Positions 1 to 10,327 of a DNA stretch of 64,000 bases are shown piece after piece. Position numbers and translations under genes: made by a program. The notes beneath the pieces are model-generated. The model ran no database searches. It saw only the letters and a program-made list of their open reading frames with translations, and was not told the origin of the DNA. This DNA comes from Larkinella soli. Lineage in GTDB: Bacteria > Bacteroidota > Bacteroidia > Cytophagales > Spirosomataceae. The stretch spans positions 62,001-126,000 of the forward strand of contig NZ_QTJY01000004.1 of the NCBI RefSeq assembly GCF_003703975.1, read 5' to 3'. How positions within the stretch are numbered: the stretch's first letter is position 1; each line of letters starts with the position of its first letter.

Positions 1-186
1 TATCGGCAGCGGAGCAATGCCAGCATGAGCGCCGGCTCTTATTCGGCTCCCGCGTCTTCCTCATCGGTCGCCATGCCCGATCAGGATGAAATCGATGCCA
101 TTCTTGATAAGATCTCCCGTTCCGGCTACGAAAGCCTGACCCGGGAAGAGAAGCAGAAACTGTTCAGAGCCAGCCAGAGAAACTAA
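1..186 (+). CDS. C-terminal end of a rhomboid-family intramembrane serine protease (partial)
   Basis: Frame 1 is open from the first base of the window to a TAA at 184-186 and gives 61 residues. A Ser/Ala-rich linker is followed by a charged tail with the core DEIDAILDKISRSGYESLT and REEKQKLFRAS. This tail is typical of the short conserved C-terminal segment that follows the membrane domain in rhomboid proteases of Cytophagales; the assignment is from memory of that family. No membrane segment or catalytic residue lies inside the window, so the protease activity itself cannot be seen. The gene begins upstream of the window. Confidence 0.6.
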   Translation, partial: YRQRSNASMSAGSYSAPASSSSVAMPDQDEIDAILDKISRSGYESLTREEKQKLFRASQRN

Positions 187-365
187 AGCCTCAAATTGTA
201 TTTTTCGAAAATACGGAAACATCTAACAGGGAACCTTCAGGGTTTTTATTCTGGCGCGCGGCATAATCAAACCAGCGCTTTTGCTGCTGAAATACTCTTT
301 TCCGCCTTCAATCCATACGATTTTTACCGCATCTGTGCCATTCGCTTTTTAAACGGGTAAGTAGC

Positions 366-393
366 GTTGATTTGTAAAATTTTTGTACTTTCG
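366..393 (+). promoter_or_regulatory. Probable promoter of dxs
   Basis: A TTG near 366-369 is followed about 17 bases later by TACTTTCG at 386-393, one base away from the Bacteroidota -7 consensus TAnnTTTG. It lies about 90 bases before the dxs start. No other good candidate is seen in the 295 bases between the rhomboid tail and dxs. Confidence 0.4.
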
Positions 394-481
394 CCCGGTC
401 AAGCTTCCATGACTTAACGCTGGAAAACAGTTTGTTACTACGGTTTGTTAATGGAAGACATAAATTACCATCCAACCTGCT

Positions 482-2416
482 ATGTTGATCACTCCCGGCA
501 AGCTGCTCGCTAAGATTAACGCTCCGGACGACCTCCGTAACCTGGACCGAACCGAACTCCCGCAAGTCTGTGCCGAACTGCGTCAGTTTATCATCGATAA
601 TGTTTCGGTCTATGGAGGGCATTTTGGCGCCAGCCTGGGAGTCGTTGAACTGACGGTTGCCCTCCATTATGTTTTCAATACGCCGGACGACCAGCTCGTG
701 TGGGACGTCGGGCATCAGGCTTACGGACATAAAATCCTGACCGGCCGGCGGGACAGCTTCTATACCAACCGCTTTTACGGGGGACTTTCCGGTTTCCCGA
801 AACGGAAGGAAAGTCCTTATGATTCTTTCGGCGTCGGCCATTCCTCGACCTCCATCTCGGCGGCACTGGGGATGGCGGTGGCGTCACAGCTTCAGAATTA
901 CCCGAAGCGCCACCATCTTGCCGTGATCGGCGACGGTGCCATGACCGCCGGTCTGGCCTTCGAAGGCATGAATCATGCCGGCTCGACGGATGCGGACCTG
1001 CTCATCGTCCTGAACGACAACTGCATGTCCATCGACCCCAACGTGGGGGCCCTGCGTGAATACCTGACCGACATTACCACCTCGCCGACGTACAACAAGA
1101 TGAAGGACGAGGTCTGGAATCTGCTGGGCAAGATGAGCAAATTCGGCAAAAGCGCGCAGGAGATCGTTTCCAAAATCGAGTCGGGCCTCAAATCGACGCT
1201 GCTTCATCAAAGCAACCTGTTCGAATCGCTGCACCTGCGGTATTTCGGCCCCATCGACGGCCATGACATCGACCATCTGGTGAGCGTCATGAACGATCTG
1301 AAGGACATCCCCGGCCCGAAACTGCTGCACTGCCTGACCGTCAAGGGGAAAGGCTACAGCCCCGCTGAAAAGGACCAGACCAAATGGCACGCGCCGGGGC
1401 TGTTCGACAAGGTGACGGGCGAGATAAAAAAGAAAGTCTACGATAAACCCCAGCCGCCCAAATACCAGGACGTTTTCGGGCATACGCTGGTCGAGCTGGC
1501 CGAAAAGAACGACAGGATCGTCGGGGTGACACCCGCCATGCCTTCCGGCTCGTCGATGAACATCATGATGAAAGCCATGCCCGAACGGGCCTTCGACGTC
1601 GGGATCGCCGAGCAGCACGCCGTGACGTTCTCGGCCGGGATGGCGACCCAGGGGCAGGTGGTATTCTGCAATATTTACTCGACCTTCATGCAGCGGGCCT
1701 ACGACCAGGTCATTCACGACGTCTGCATCCAGGAACTGCCGGTCATTTTCTGTCTGGACCGCGCCGGTTTTGCCGGCGCCGACGGCCCCACTCACCACGG
1801 CGCCTACGACCTGGCGTATATGCGGTGCGTTCCGAACATGATCGTATCGGCGCCGATGAACGAACAGGAACTGAGAAACCTGATGTATACCGCCCAGTCG
1901 GACGAAGTGCAGCAGGGAGGCCGGGCCTTTACGATCCGGTATCCGCGCGGGGAAGGGGTTATGCCGAACTGGCGGACTCCGCTGGAAAAGGTCGAGATCG
2001 GCAGGGGCCGGAAAATATGCGACGGCCAGGAAGTCGCCATCCTGACCGTCGGACCCATCGGAAATTATGCCGTCACCGCCTGCGAACTGCTGAAAAATGA
2101 AGGAATTACTCCGGCACATTACGATATGCGGTTCGTCAAACCCCTCGACGAAGCCATGCTGCATGAGATTTTCAGCCGGTTCGACAAGGTGCTGACGGTC
2201 GAAGACGGCTGTCTGATGGGCGGCTTCGGCAGCGCCGTTCTGGAATTCATGACCGACCACGGTTACATCGCCCGCGTCAAACGCCTGGGCATCCCCGACG
2301 CCATCGTCGAACATGGTGAACAGATCGAACTTCACCGCGAATGCGGATTCGATTCGGAGGGCATCGCCCGGGCCGTTCGCGAACTGATGTTTGCCGAACG
2401 GGGGATTATTGTTTAA
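482..2416 (+). CDS. dxs: 1-deoxy-D-xylulose-5-phosphate synthase
   Basis: The 644-residue product is full length for DXS, the thiamine-diphosphate enzyme that condenses pyruvate with glyceraldehyde 3-phosphate, the first step of the MEP isoprenoid pathway. Visible hallmarks are the N-terminal GHxxY-like segment (DVGHQAYGHKIL), the ThDP-binding GDGAMTAGLAFEG ... NDN motif near residues 150-180, the catalytic-Glu stretch GIAEQHAVTFSAG near 375, and LDRAGFAGADGPTHHG near 425. The ATG at 482 directly begins the conserved N-terminus (MLITPGKLLAKINAPDDLRNL). Aspartate kinase follows 57 bases later on the same strand and may be co-transcribed. Cytoplasmic. Confidence 0.97.
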   Translation: MLITPGKLLAKINAPDDLRNLDRTELPQVCAELRQFIIDNVSVYGGHFGASLGVVELTVALHYVFNTPDDQLVWDVGHQAYGHKILTGRRDSFYTNRFYGGLSGFPKRKESPYDSFGVGHSSTSISAALGMAVASQLQNYPKRHHLAVIGDGAMTAGLAFEGMNHAGSTDADLLIVLNDNCMSIDPNVGALREYLTDITTSPTYNKMKDEVWNLLGKMSKFGKSAQEIVSKIESGLKSTLLHQSNLFESLHLRYFGPIDGHDIDHLVSVMNDLKDIPGPKLLHCLTVKGKGYSPAEKDQTKWHAPGLFDKVTGEIKKKVYDKPQPPKYQDVFGHTLVELAEKNDRIVGVTPAMPSGSSMNIMMKAMPERAFDVGIAEQHAVTFSAGMATQGQVVFCNIYSTFMQRAYDQVIHDVCIQELPVIFCLDRAGFAGADGPTHHGAYDLAYMRCVPNMIVSAPMNEQELRNLMYTAQSDEVQQGGRAFTIRYPRGEGVMPNWRTPLEKVEIGRGRKICDGQEVAILTVGPIGNYAVTACELLKNEGITPAHYDMRFVKPLDEAMLHEIFSRFDKVLTVEDGCLMGGFGSAVLEFMTDHGYIARVKRLGIPDAIVEHGEQIELHRECGFDSEGIARAVRELMFAERGIIV

Positions 2417-2473
2417 ATAGGGCCGGAAACGGGCGGTTCGACCCGTTTCCGTTACCCTTGCTCCCCAATCACA

Positions 2474-3736
2474 ATGCAGGTTTTCAAGTTTGGCGGTGCG
2501 TCCGTAAAGGATGCGGCCGGTGTACGTAATATCGCCCGAATCATTAAGGAAGAGCGTTCGGACCATTTGCTGGTGGTCGTTTCCGCCATGGGCAAAACCA
2601 CGAATGCGCTGGAAGATCTGGTATGGTCCTATTATCAGAAGACACCGGACGTGAAGGCCGTCTGGGACCGGATACGCGCTTATCACGAACAGATCATGCA
2701 GGAACTCGGGTCGACGGGGAAAGGCGCTTACGAGGCCGTTTATGAGTCATTCAAGGCTATTGAAGACTACCTCGCCCAGGAACCCGGCTATAATCCCGAC
2801 AAAGTATACGATCACCTCGTGTCCTACGGCGAACTCCTGTCCACCCAGATCGTCAATGCCTATCTCAACATGGCCGGTCTGGACTCGTACCTCGTGGACG
2901 CCCGCCGGCTGATCCGTACCGATGACGGCTACCGGGAGGCTAAAGTCGACTGGGATCAGACCTGCGAGTACATTACCGACACGCTGGCCGAACTGCTGCA
3001 AACAAATGTCATTGTGACACAGGGATTTATCGGCAGTACGCGCGAAGGGTATACGACGACGCTCGGCCGCGAGGGGTCCGACTATACGGCCGCCATTTTC
3101 GCCTATTGCCTCGATGCCGACGGCGTTACGATCTGGAAGGACGTTCCAGGCGTGCTGAATGCCGACCCCAAATGGTTCGACGAAACCGTCAAAATCGAAA
3201 AACTCACCTACCAGGACGCCATCGAACTGGCCTACTACGGTGCGACGGTCATTCATCCGAAAACCATCAAACCGCTTCAGAACAAGGGAATTCCGTTATA
3301 CGTACGGTCGTTTCTGAAACCCGGGGAACCGGGAACCACCATCGGGCAGTTCGAGCGCCATCTGCCCGTTCCGTCCTTTATCTTCAAGATCAATCAGATT
3401 CTTATCTCACTGCATCCGAAAGATTTCTCGTTCATTGCGGAAGATAACCTGAGCCGGATTTTCGGCCTCTTCGCTACCTACGGCGTGAAAACCAATCTGA
3501 TGCAGAACACGGCCATCAGCTTTACGGTCGTGGTGGACAATCAGCCCGAACGGCTCGGTCGCCTGCTGCCCCGGCTTCAGGAAGATTTCAAACTGAGTTA
3601 TAATGAGGATCTGGAGCTGATTACCATTCGCTATTACGATCAGGTAACCATCGACCGCGTTCTGGTCAATAAAAAGCTGCTGCTGGAGCAGAAAAGCCGG
3701 TATACCGTCCAACTGGTCGTGAAGGACCTGGGTTGA
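2474..3736 (+). CDS. lysC: Aspartate kinase
   Basis: Monofunctional aspartokinase of 420 residues, catalysing the ATP-dependent phosphorylation of aspartate that opens lysine, threonine, methionine and diaminopimelate synthesis. The N-terminus MQVFKFGGASVKDA carries the KFGG nucleotide-binding motif; TTLGREGSDYTAAIFA (about residues 195-210) is the second kinase signature. The C-terminal 130 residues fit tandem ACT domains used for end-product feedback in this family. It stands 57 bases after dxs and converges with the PorP/SprF gene, whose stop lies 4 bases beyond its own. Which amino acid inhibits it cannot be read from the sequence. Confidence 0.95.
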   Translation: MQVFKFGGASVKDAAGVRNIARIIKEERSDHLLVVVSAMGKTTNALEDLVWSYYQKTPDVKAVWDRIRAYHEQIMQELGSTGKGAYEAVYESFKAIEDYLAQEPGYNPDKVYDHLVSYGELLSTQIVNAYLNMAGLDSYLVDARRLIRTDDGYREAKVDWDQTCEYITDTLAELLQTNVIVTQGFIGSTREGYTTTLGREGSDYTAAIFAYCLDADGVTIWKDVPGVLNADPKWFDETVKIEKLTYQDAIELAYYGATVIHPKTIKPLQNKGIPLYVRSFLKPGEPGTTIGQFERHLPVPSFIFKINQILISLHPKDFSFIAEDNLSRIFGLFATYGVKTNLMQNTAISFTVVVDNQPERLGRLLPRLQEDFKLSYNEDLELITIRYYDQVTIDRVLVNKKLLLEQKSRYTVQLVVKDLG

Positions 3737-3740
3737 AACC

Positions 3741-4775
3741 TTAGAACTTCGGACAGGAGAGCTGTTTGTCCCTTCGTTTGGTTTTCGGCTTGCCCGGAGG
3801 AAAGTTGTCGAACGTGTAGGAAATGGAAATCTCGTGGGCGCCCCCGCTGCCCGGGCCGAGCGACGAAATCGTGGCGTCATAGCTGTAACCGATCGAGAAG
3901 TTATCCTGGCGAAAGCCCGCCAGTACCACCAGCGATTCGCGGTTGGTAATGGTGGGCGCATACCGTTTGAGCGGCAGACCGCGGTACCACAGCCCGAATA
4001 CGGCCGGAGAATACGTTAGATAGCAACCCACATCCAGCTGATCATATTTGCCCTGAAACCGGTAATTGACGGCTGGGGAGATGGTTTTTTCCCGCTCCCA
4101 CTCGTCGCCCAGGCCCGTAAAACCGGCAAACGGAATCCGCAGACCGGCGTGCAGGCTGCCTTTGAGGGGCAGACGGCTGTCGTCGCTGATGACGAAGACC
4201 CCCTGGTTCGGCTGGCTCAGGTGATGGGCCGACACCCCGACCCAGTACCAGTCCGAATACACCAGACCGCCCGTCGAAAAATCCACGTAAGACAATTTTG
4301 GAGAGCCGTTCGTAACCACGGGGTCCGTGGTGGGATTCCCCGTAAAGCCGCCGTTGTTGTACTGATCCCCGAACGTCAGGCCGAACCAGTTGATGGTGCG
4401 GTTCACGTAGGAGCCCTGCACCCCAAGCCGGACGAACGTTTGTTCGGCCACCCGGAACTGATAGGCATAGTGCAGGCCGATGTCCGTGGAGCGGATGCGT
4501 CCCTGGCCCTGGTCATCATTCTGCAGCGTCAGGCCGACACCGCTGTTATAGCGTTCGAAGAAATGGTCGATGCTCACCATGGACGTCACGTAGTTCGTGA
4601 CGGAAGGCCACTGGTTGCGGTAGTTGACCGTAATCCTCGGTGCCAGCGCCGATCCGGCAAAGGCCGGGTTCAGGTACAGGGGAGCCGCATAGAACTGAGA
4701 GAACTGCGGGTCCTGCGCCCGGGCGGTCCCAATAGCCAGACAACCAAGGAGAATCAGAGTGTAACTTTTTAACAT
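3741..4775 (-). CDS. PorP/SprF family type IX secretion outer-membrane protein
   Basis: 344 residues when started at the ATG complementary to 4773-4775, which gives a clean signal peptide (MLKSYTLILLGCLAIGTARAQ) followed by the family opening DPQFSQFYAAPLYLNPAFAGS. The rest alternates short beta strands, as expected for an outer-membrane barrel. PorP/SprF proteins attach cargo with type B sorting domains to the surface in the type IX secretion system. A longer in-frame start at 4919 would place 48 hydrophilic residues before the signal peptide and is rejected. The divergent neighbour at 5027 encodes just such a type B cargo, the usual genetic pairing for this family. Confidence 0.9.
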   Translation of the reverse strand: MLKSYTLILLGCLAIGTARAQDPQFSQFYAAPLYLNPAFAGSALAPRITVNYRNQWPSVTNYVTSMVSIDHFFERYNSGVGLTLQNDDQGQGRIRSTDIGLHYAYQFRVAEQTFVRLGVQGSYVNRTINWFGLTFGDQYNNGGFTGNPTTDPVVTNGSPKLSYVDFSTGGLVYSDWYWVGVSAHHLSQPNQGVFVISDDSRLPLKGSLHAGLRIPFAGFTGLGDEWEREKTISPAVNYRFQGKYDQLDVGCYLTYSPAVFGLWYRGLPLKRYAPTITNRESLVVLAGFRQDNFSIGYSYDATISSLGPGSGGAHEISISYTFDNFPPGKPKTKRRDKQLSCPKF

Positions 4776-5026
4776 ATCCTGTATCTTTCGAGCAAACAAC
4801 CTGCCAACTTTCATACCGTATAACGCACCGAAACGGAAAGGATTTTGTGAAGCGAAAAATGAACCGCCGGTAAGATAAAGATAACGGCTGTTGGTGATAG
4901 GTGCGAATTGGTAACACATAAAATTTTACAGCCGGGAATTCGTTTACAATAACGTAATACCCGCCGTATCTGTTATGTAAGCATAAAAAATAGGCGGGAG
5001 CACTTAACCGGTTTTATTAGCAGCGA

Positions 5027-8000
5027 ATGGCAACCTATACAGGATTGGTACGAAGGCTGGGATGGATGCTTCTGTGTTGGGGGCTGCTCATCGGCGTTGC
5101 CAGGGCGCAGCAGACTCCTGCTGCATCGGGCATCAAAGTTAGCGGAAAGCTCTGTACACCTGATCCTTCATGTAAAGACAACCCACCCGTAACGTTTCAG
5201 GACACATTAAAGACAAGCTCCCCGGTCCGGTCGCGGCTGTGGGATTTCGGCGATACCGCCAACCCGAACGATACCTCGACGGCCGCCGGCCCCCGGTATG
5301 TGTATAACAACCCGGGCACCTACACCGTCACGCTGACCCGGACGCTTCAGGACGGCACTACGGTAAGCTCCACCAACACCGTCACCATCGGAACTCCGCC
5401 CCCTTCTTTCCAGAACTGGCGTACGGATACCATGCTCTGCGGAGGCCAGAAAATCACCCTGAACCCCTACCCCAACGGAGCGCCGGCCGGCGTCAGCTAC
5501 CTCTGGTATCCCAAAGGCGATACGACGGCCACGCTGGAAGTCGACAGCTCGGGCTGTTACTCGGTAGAGGTCTGGTTCGGCACCCAGGCCGACAAGGCCA
5601 CCGCCTGTTCCGTCGAGGACCGGATCAACGTCAAAATCTGCGGAGAACGTCCGCAGCAGCAGGGTGCCAAGTGGTATTTCGGGAACAATGCCGGGATCGA
5701 CTTCTCCGGCGGCAGCCCTACCCCGCTCGACGACGGCAAGCTGAATACCGTCGAAGGTTCCTCGTCGATTTCCAATACCAAAGGACAGCTACTGTTCTAT
5801 ACCGGCGGGATTACCATCTACGACAAGGACGGCAATCCCATGAAGCCGCTCAACCCGGCCGATACGGCGCAGCTTCAGGGAAGCCAGACCTCCACCCAGT
5901 CGGCGCTGATCGTTCCGCAGCCGACCTGCCGGGGATGCGAATACCTGTACCGGGTCTACACGACCTCGGAAATTCGCGGCAAGAAGGTGCTGACGATGAG
6001 CGTGGTCGATATGCGGTATAACCAGGGGAAAGGCGCCATCGTCGAGAAAAATACGCTCGTCGATTCGCTGACGACCGAACGGCTGGCCTCGGTCCGGAAC
6101 GACCGGGACACGACCTACTGGATGATTTCGCACGAATACGGCAATAACACCTTCAAGATTTACCACGTCACCAAAGGCGGGGTCGAAGGCCCGACCGAAT
6201 ACAACCTGGGGATGCCGCACGACACGATAACCAAGGGGGAAGGCTACATGAAAATCGGTCCGGCCGATACGACCGGCAACGGCAACCGGCCGCTGGCGGT
6301 GATCGTGCCCGGCCCGCCGACCAACTACCTCGAAACCTATACGTTCAACGATTCGACCGGCGTTCTGACGGCCGGACCGACCATCAACCTCGGTCCGGCC
6401 CCGCCCAAAGCCTACGGCGTCGAGTTTTCGCCCGACGGCAAAAAGGTCTACGTGTCGCTCCAGGGCGACACGGCGACGGCCTCGCAGATCGTCGTCTACG
6501 ACCTCAGTAATCCGGACCCGGCGGCCATCGAAGCGTCCAAATCCGTTCTCGACAGTACGAAAAGCCGACAATACGGCGCTTTACAGATCGGCTCCGACGG
6601 TAAAATCTACGTCGCCATCAAAGACAGCAAGAGCCTTGGAGTGATCGATAACCCCAACGACGAGCTGCTGGCCCCGGCTACCTTCGATCCCAATGGTCTT
6701 GACCTGAACGGCCCAACCAGCCAGCTGGGTCTGCCGAACATGGTCGCCAACTTCAACGAGCCGTCGAGTTCGCCGGGTTTCTCCTATGCCGATACCTGCG
6801 CCGGCTCACCGACCAGGTTCACGGCAACGCCGAGGTGTCCGCCTTTAAAAGACTCGTATACCTGGACCTGGGGAGACGGCAGCGCCCCGCTGACCACCCA
6901 GAATACCGACACGACGCATACGTTCCGCGAGCCGGGCGTTTACAACGTCAGCCTGCGTATCGTTACCAAGCGTTCCGACGGAAGTGTCTGTAAAGACACG
7001 ACCATCACCCAGCCGGTAACCATCGTCCGAACCCCTGACCCCATCAACTTAGGGCCGGATGTAGACAGTTGTAAGAACACGCATACGCTGGACGCCAAGG
7101 TCGAGGCCGGAACGTACATCTGGATTCGCAACGGCCGGGTGCTGAGAGGGTACAACGAACGGACGCTTACCGTCACGACACCGGGCCGGCCGGGTTACAA
7201 CGGTATCACGCCCGGACGGTTCATCGTGATTGCGGCCAACGGCGGCTGTTTCCAGTCCGATACCGTCGAAGTGATTCTGCGTCGTCCGCCGAACTTCTCC
7301 CTCGGCCCCGACACGACGCTCTGTCTGAACGGCTCACTGACCCTGACGGCCAACGGCAACGGCTGGACCAGCTTCCGCTGGAGCACCGGTTCGACCGAAC
7401 GGACGACCAGCGTCACCAAAGGCGGTTCCTATTACGTGGTAGTTCGGGATGCCACCGGTTGCGAAAACAGCGATACCATCCGGGTCGAGAGCCTGCCGAA
7501 GCCTGCCATCACCGCCTTCATGACCCCGCCGTCCGGCTGTACGACGACCGACGGCAGCATCCGGCTTAGTGTCGGGTCGGGCACGGTCCGGCGGTTCGAG
7601 TGGAGCGCCGGAGGGCAACCCATCGGCGATTCGTCGGCCATTTTGCGGAACATCCGGGACGGCGAGTATACGGTTCGGATCATCAGCGACAACGCCTGTA
7701 CGGTCGATACGACGCTGAAACTCCAGTCCAACAACAGCATTGAGGTAAAAGCCGACCCCCAGACCGCCCTCTGCCGAATCCCGCAGAGCGGTTCGATCAA
7801 AATTACCATCGTCAAGGGCCGACCGACGCAGTATGTCTGGAAAGACGCGAACGGGCAGACAGTCGGCACCGGCTCCGGCCTGACCGGCATTGACGGCGGG
7901 GTGTATAGCCTCGAAGCCCGGGACGAGGGCGGCTGTATCGATACCCTCAACAACATCCGGGTCCCGATCGACACGACCGGTTTCGTCGCGCTCGGTCCGG

Positions 8001-9145
8001 ATCGCGGTAAATGTCTGGGCGATACGGCTTTGCTGGCGTCTCTGGTGCAGACTCAGGGCGACGTTTACCAGTGGAGCAGCGGGCAGACCTCTCCTTCGAT
8101 TACCGTGAACAATCCGGGCACCTACCGTCTGACCGTCCGGAATACCCGGACCGGCTGCGTCGGTTCCGATGAAGTGGTGGTTACGTTCAATCCGAAACCG
8201 GCCGTAGAAGCCGGCCCCCCGCTGGAAGTGTGCTCCAACGGCCAGCCGTTCAATCTCAACGGCGCATCGCCCACGGGAGGCTTCTGGAGCGGGCGGGGTG
8301 TCGACAGCACCGGGCGTTTTCTACCGGCCGACAGTCTGGCTGCCGGAACGCAGCCGCTGGTGCTGACCTACTCGGTATCGCAGGGCGGTTGCGTCGCTTC
8401 CGACCGGAAGGTGGTTTTCGTGCGGCTTCCGCCCATTGCCAACCTGGGCCCGGATACGACCTTGTGTCCCTCACCGGATTTCCGGCTTCTGGTAACCGGT
8501 TCGCCGGGAACCAGCTACCGCTGGTCGACGGGTGATACGACCGCTTCCATCCGGCCGGCCGGTTCAGGCACGTATTCCGTGGTCGCCACGATTGGGGCCT
8601 GTTCCGTAACCGAGGACGTCCGGCTGACGTTCAGGCCGCTGCCCAACGTCAGCGTGACGAAGGATGTGCCGCTCTGCGTGGCCGATAACGGAAAAGCCGT
8701 CATCCGGGCATCCGGCAATTCGCAGCTGACCTATTTCTGGCCCCATTCCGGCGATTCGACGCCCAGTATTACGGTGATCGAGGTCGGGAGGTATGTGGTC
8801 CGGGTCACGGGTGAGAACGGGTGTGTACTGATCGATACGGCCACCGTGGTGGACAAGTGTGAACCGAGGGTGATCATTCCGGATGCCTTCAGCCCCAACG
8901 GAGACGGGAATAACGATCAGCTGGATGTTTTCACGGCGTACATCACCGACTTCGAACTGAAGGTCTTCAATCGCTGGGGCGAGGTCATCTTCGTCTCGAC
9001 GAATCCGGACCAGAAATGGGACGGCATCTACCGCGGAGAAGCCTATCCTTCCATGGTCTATGCCTATACCGTAAGCTTCAAAAGCGTGTATTATCCGGAC
9101 CGTCCGAAAGTTGTAAAACGCGGTTCAATTCTGCTGGTCAGATAG
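5027..9145 (+). CDS. Large secreted PKD-domain protein with gliding-motility (CHU_C, type B) sorting domain
   Basis: 1372 residues. An N-terminal signal peptide ends at ARAQ (about residue 28). A PKD-type domain follows (WDFGDT ... YVYNNPGTYTVTLTR, residues 70-110), then a beta-propeller-like middle (residues about 210-580), a second PKD-like domain (YTWTWGDGSAP, about 610), and several repeats with the core LGPDTTLC ... YRWSTG. The C-terminus (VIIPDAFSPNGDGNNDQLDVF ... FNRWGEVIF ... WDGIYRGE) is the gliding-motility-associated CHU_C domain, a type IX secretion signal of type B. The product is probably cell-surface attached through the divergent PorP/SprF protein. Ligand unknown; an adhesin or polymer-binding role is only an inference. 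Confidence 0.9.
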   Translation: MATYTGLVRRLGWMLLCWGLLIGVARAQQTPAASGIKVSGKLCTPDPSCKDNPPVTFQDTLKTSSPVRSRLWDFGDTANPNDTSTAAGPRYVYNNPGTYTVTLTRTLQDGTTVSSTNTVTIGTPPPSFQNWRTDTMLCGGQKITLNPYPNGAPAGVSYLWYPKGDTTATLEVDSSGCYSVEVWFGTQADKATACSVEDRINVKICGERPQQQGAKWYFGNNAGIDFSGGSPTPLDDGKLNTVEGSSSISNTKGQLLFYTGGITIYDKDGNPMKPLNPADTAQLQGSQTSTQSALIVPQPTCRGCEYLYRVYTTSEIRGKKVLTMSVVDMRYNQGKGAIVEKNTLVDSLTTERLASVRNDRDTTYWMISHEYGNNTFKIYHVTKGGVEGPTEYNLGMPHDTITKGEGYMKIGPADTTGNGNRPLAVIVPGPPTNYLETYTFNDSTGVLTAGPTINLGPAPPKAYGVEFSPDGKKVYVSLQGDTATASQIVVYDLSNPDPAAIEASKSVLDSTKSRQYGALQIGSDGKIYVAIKDSKSLGVIDNPNDELLAPATFDPNGLDLNGPTSQLGLPNMVANFNEPSSSPGFSYADTCAGSPTRFTATPRCPPLKDSYTWTWGDGSAPLTTQNTDTTHTFREPGVYNVSLRIVTKRSDGSVCKDTTITQPVTIVRTPDPINLGPDVDSCKNTHTLDAKVEAGTYIWIRNGRVLRGYNERTLTVTTPGRPGYNGITPGRFIVIAANGGCFQSDTVEVILRRPPNFSLGPDTTLCLNGSLTLTANGNGWTSFRWSTGSTERTTSVTKGGSYYVVVRDATGCENSDTIRVESLPKPAITAFMTPPSGCTTTDGSIRLSVGSGTVRRFEWSAGGQPIGDSSAILRNIRDGEYTVRIISDNACTVDTTLKLQSNNSIEVKADPQTALCRIPQSGSIKITIVKGRPTQYVWKDANGQTVGTGSGLTGIDGGVYSLEARDEGGCIDTLNNIRVPIDTTGFVALGPDRGKCLGDTALLASLVQTQGDVYQWSSGQTSPSITVNNPGTYRLTVRNTRTGCVGSDEVVVTFNPKPAVEAGPPLEVCSNGQPFNLNGASPTGGFWSGRGVDSTGRFLPADSLAAGTQPLVLTYSVSQGGCVASDRKVVFVRLPPIANLGPDTTLCPSPDFRLLVTGSPGTSYRWSTGDTTASIRPAGSGTYSVVATIGACSVTEDVRLTFRPLPNVSVTKDVPLCVADNGKAVIRASGNSQLTYFWPHSGDSTPSITVIEVGRYVVRVTGENGCVLIDTATVVDKCEPRVIIPDAFSPNGDGNNDQLDVFTAYITDFELKVFNRWGEVIFVSTNPDQKWDGIYRGEAYPSMVYAYTVSFKSVYYPDRPKVVKRGSILLVR

Positions 9146-9167
9146 CGGAAATCTGCACGAAATTGCG

Positions 9168-9175
9168 TATATTTG
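9168..9175 (+). promoter_or_regulatory. -7 element upstream of ruvB
   Basis: TATATTTG matches TAnnTTTG exactly and sits 83 bases before the chosen ruvB start. A transcript starting about 7 bases after it would begin near 9182, beyond an upstream in-frame ATG at 9177. That supports the start at 9258. No clear -33 TTG is seen at the usual spacing. Confidence 0.55.
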
Positions 9176-9257
9176 AATGAATCAGGTGCCTGTAAAAAGG
9201 CTGAAAATCAAGCTGGTTTTCGGGTTTACGGGCACCCTCCCCCATTCAACAAAACAC

Positions 9258-10286
9258 ATGCGGAAAGATTTTTTGAAAGGCACGGCCGACGGCCTGTCGG
9301 CGACCGAACGTGAGATCGAACGCGCCCTGCGTCCGCTATCGTTCGACGACTTTACGGGGCAGGCCAAAGTGCTGGAAAACCTCAAGGTTTTCGTTCAGGC
9401 GGCCCTTCAGCGCGGAGAAGCGCTGGATCACGTGCTGCTCCACGGCCCTCCGGGTCTGGGTAAGACCACGCTGTCGCACATCATCGCCAACGAGCTGAAC
9501 GCCAACATCAAGATGACGTCCGGGCCGGTCCTCGACAAACCGAGCGATCTGGCCGGCCTGCTCACCAACCTTCAGGAGAACGACGTTCTGTTCATCGACG
9601 AAATTCACCGGCTCAATCCGGTGGTGGAAGAGTACCTCTACTCGGCGATGGAAGACTACAAGATCGACATCATGCTCGATTCAGGCCCGAACGCCCGGAC
9701 GGTGCAGATCAAGCTCAATCCGTTCACGCTCATCGGCGCAACCACGCGGGCCGGTCTGCTGACCTCCCCCCTGCGGGCCCGCTTCGGGATCAACTCCCGG
9801 CTGGAATACTACGATGCTGCCCTGCTGACGACTATCGTCAAGCGGTCGGCGGCCATCCTGGGAACGCCGATCGAAGAGGAAGGCGCCTATGAGCTGGCCC
9901 GCCGGAGCCGCGGTACTCCGCGGATCGCCAACAACCTGCTCCGCCGGACGCGCGACTTCGCCCAGGTGAAAGGCAGCGGGATCATCACCGTTGACATTGC
10001 CGAAATGGCCCTGAAGGCGCTCGACGTCGATCAGAACGGTCTGGATGAAATGGACAACCGGATTCTGATGACCATCGTCGACAAGTTCAAGGGCGGCCCG
10101 GTCGGGATTTCGACCATTGCCACGGCCTGCGGAGACGAAGCGGAGACGATTGAGGAGGTATACGAGCCGTTCCTGATTCAGGAAGGCTATCTGAAGCGGA
10201 CTTCCCGCGGCCGTGAGGCTACGGAAAAAGCCTACCGGCATCTGGGCATCGTACCGGTCTATCGGGATGGAGAACTCTTTAGCTGA
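9258..10286 (+). CDS. ruvB: Holliday junction branch migration ATPase RuvB
   Basis: 342 residues from the ATG at 9258 ([13 protein letters not shown]). RuvB forms hexameric rings that drive branch migration of Holliday junctions with RuvA and RuvC. The AAA+ motifs are in order: Walker [10 protein letters not shown] (about residues 63-71), Walker [12 protein letters not shown] (about 110), sensor 1 GATTRAG, arginine finger LRARFG, and a C-terminal winged helix ending in [10 protein letters not shown]. The length is normal for the family. An in-frame ATG at 9177 would add 27 poorly conserved residues and falls on the predicted promoter, so it is rejected. A strong bidirectional terminator follows. 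Confidence 0.96.
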   Translation: MRKDFLKGTADGLSATEREIERALRPLSFDDFTGQAKVLENLKVFVQAALQRGEALDHVLLHGPPGLGKTTLSHIIANELNANIKMTSGPVLDKPSDLAGLLTNLQENDVLFIDEIHRLNPVVEEYLYSAMEDYKIDIMLDSGPNARTVQIKLNPFTLIGATTRAGLLTSPLRARFGINSRLEYYDAALLTTIVKRSAAILGTPIEEEGAYELARRSRGTPRIANNLLRRTRDFAQVKGSGIITVDIAEMALKALDVDQNGLDEMDNRILMTIVDKFKGGPVGISTIATACGDEAETIEEVYEPFLIQEGYLKRTSRGREATEKAYRHLGIVPVYRDGELFS

Positions 10287-10294
10287 CGGGAAAC

Positions 10295-10326
10295 AAAAAA
10301 GGGAAGCCGAAACGCTTCCCTTTTTT
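10295..10326. terminator. Bidirectional terminator between ruvB and the ArsR gene
   Basis: Stem GGGAAGC (10301-10307) pairs with GCTTCCC (10314-10320) around CGAAAC, flanked by six A on the left and six T on the right, so it can act for both converging genes. The ArsR stop lies 2 bases beyond it. Confidence 0.9.
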
Positions 10327-10327
10327 G

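Noticed and set aside
884-2686. A 600-residue open frame on the minus strand across dxs
   Set aside because: It is the antisense shadow of a conserved, full-length dxs and shows no domain; long antisense frames are common in G+C-rich DNA. Similar shadows over era, ruvB, permeases and the esterase were also left out.
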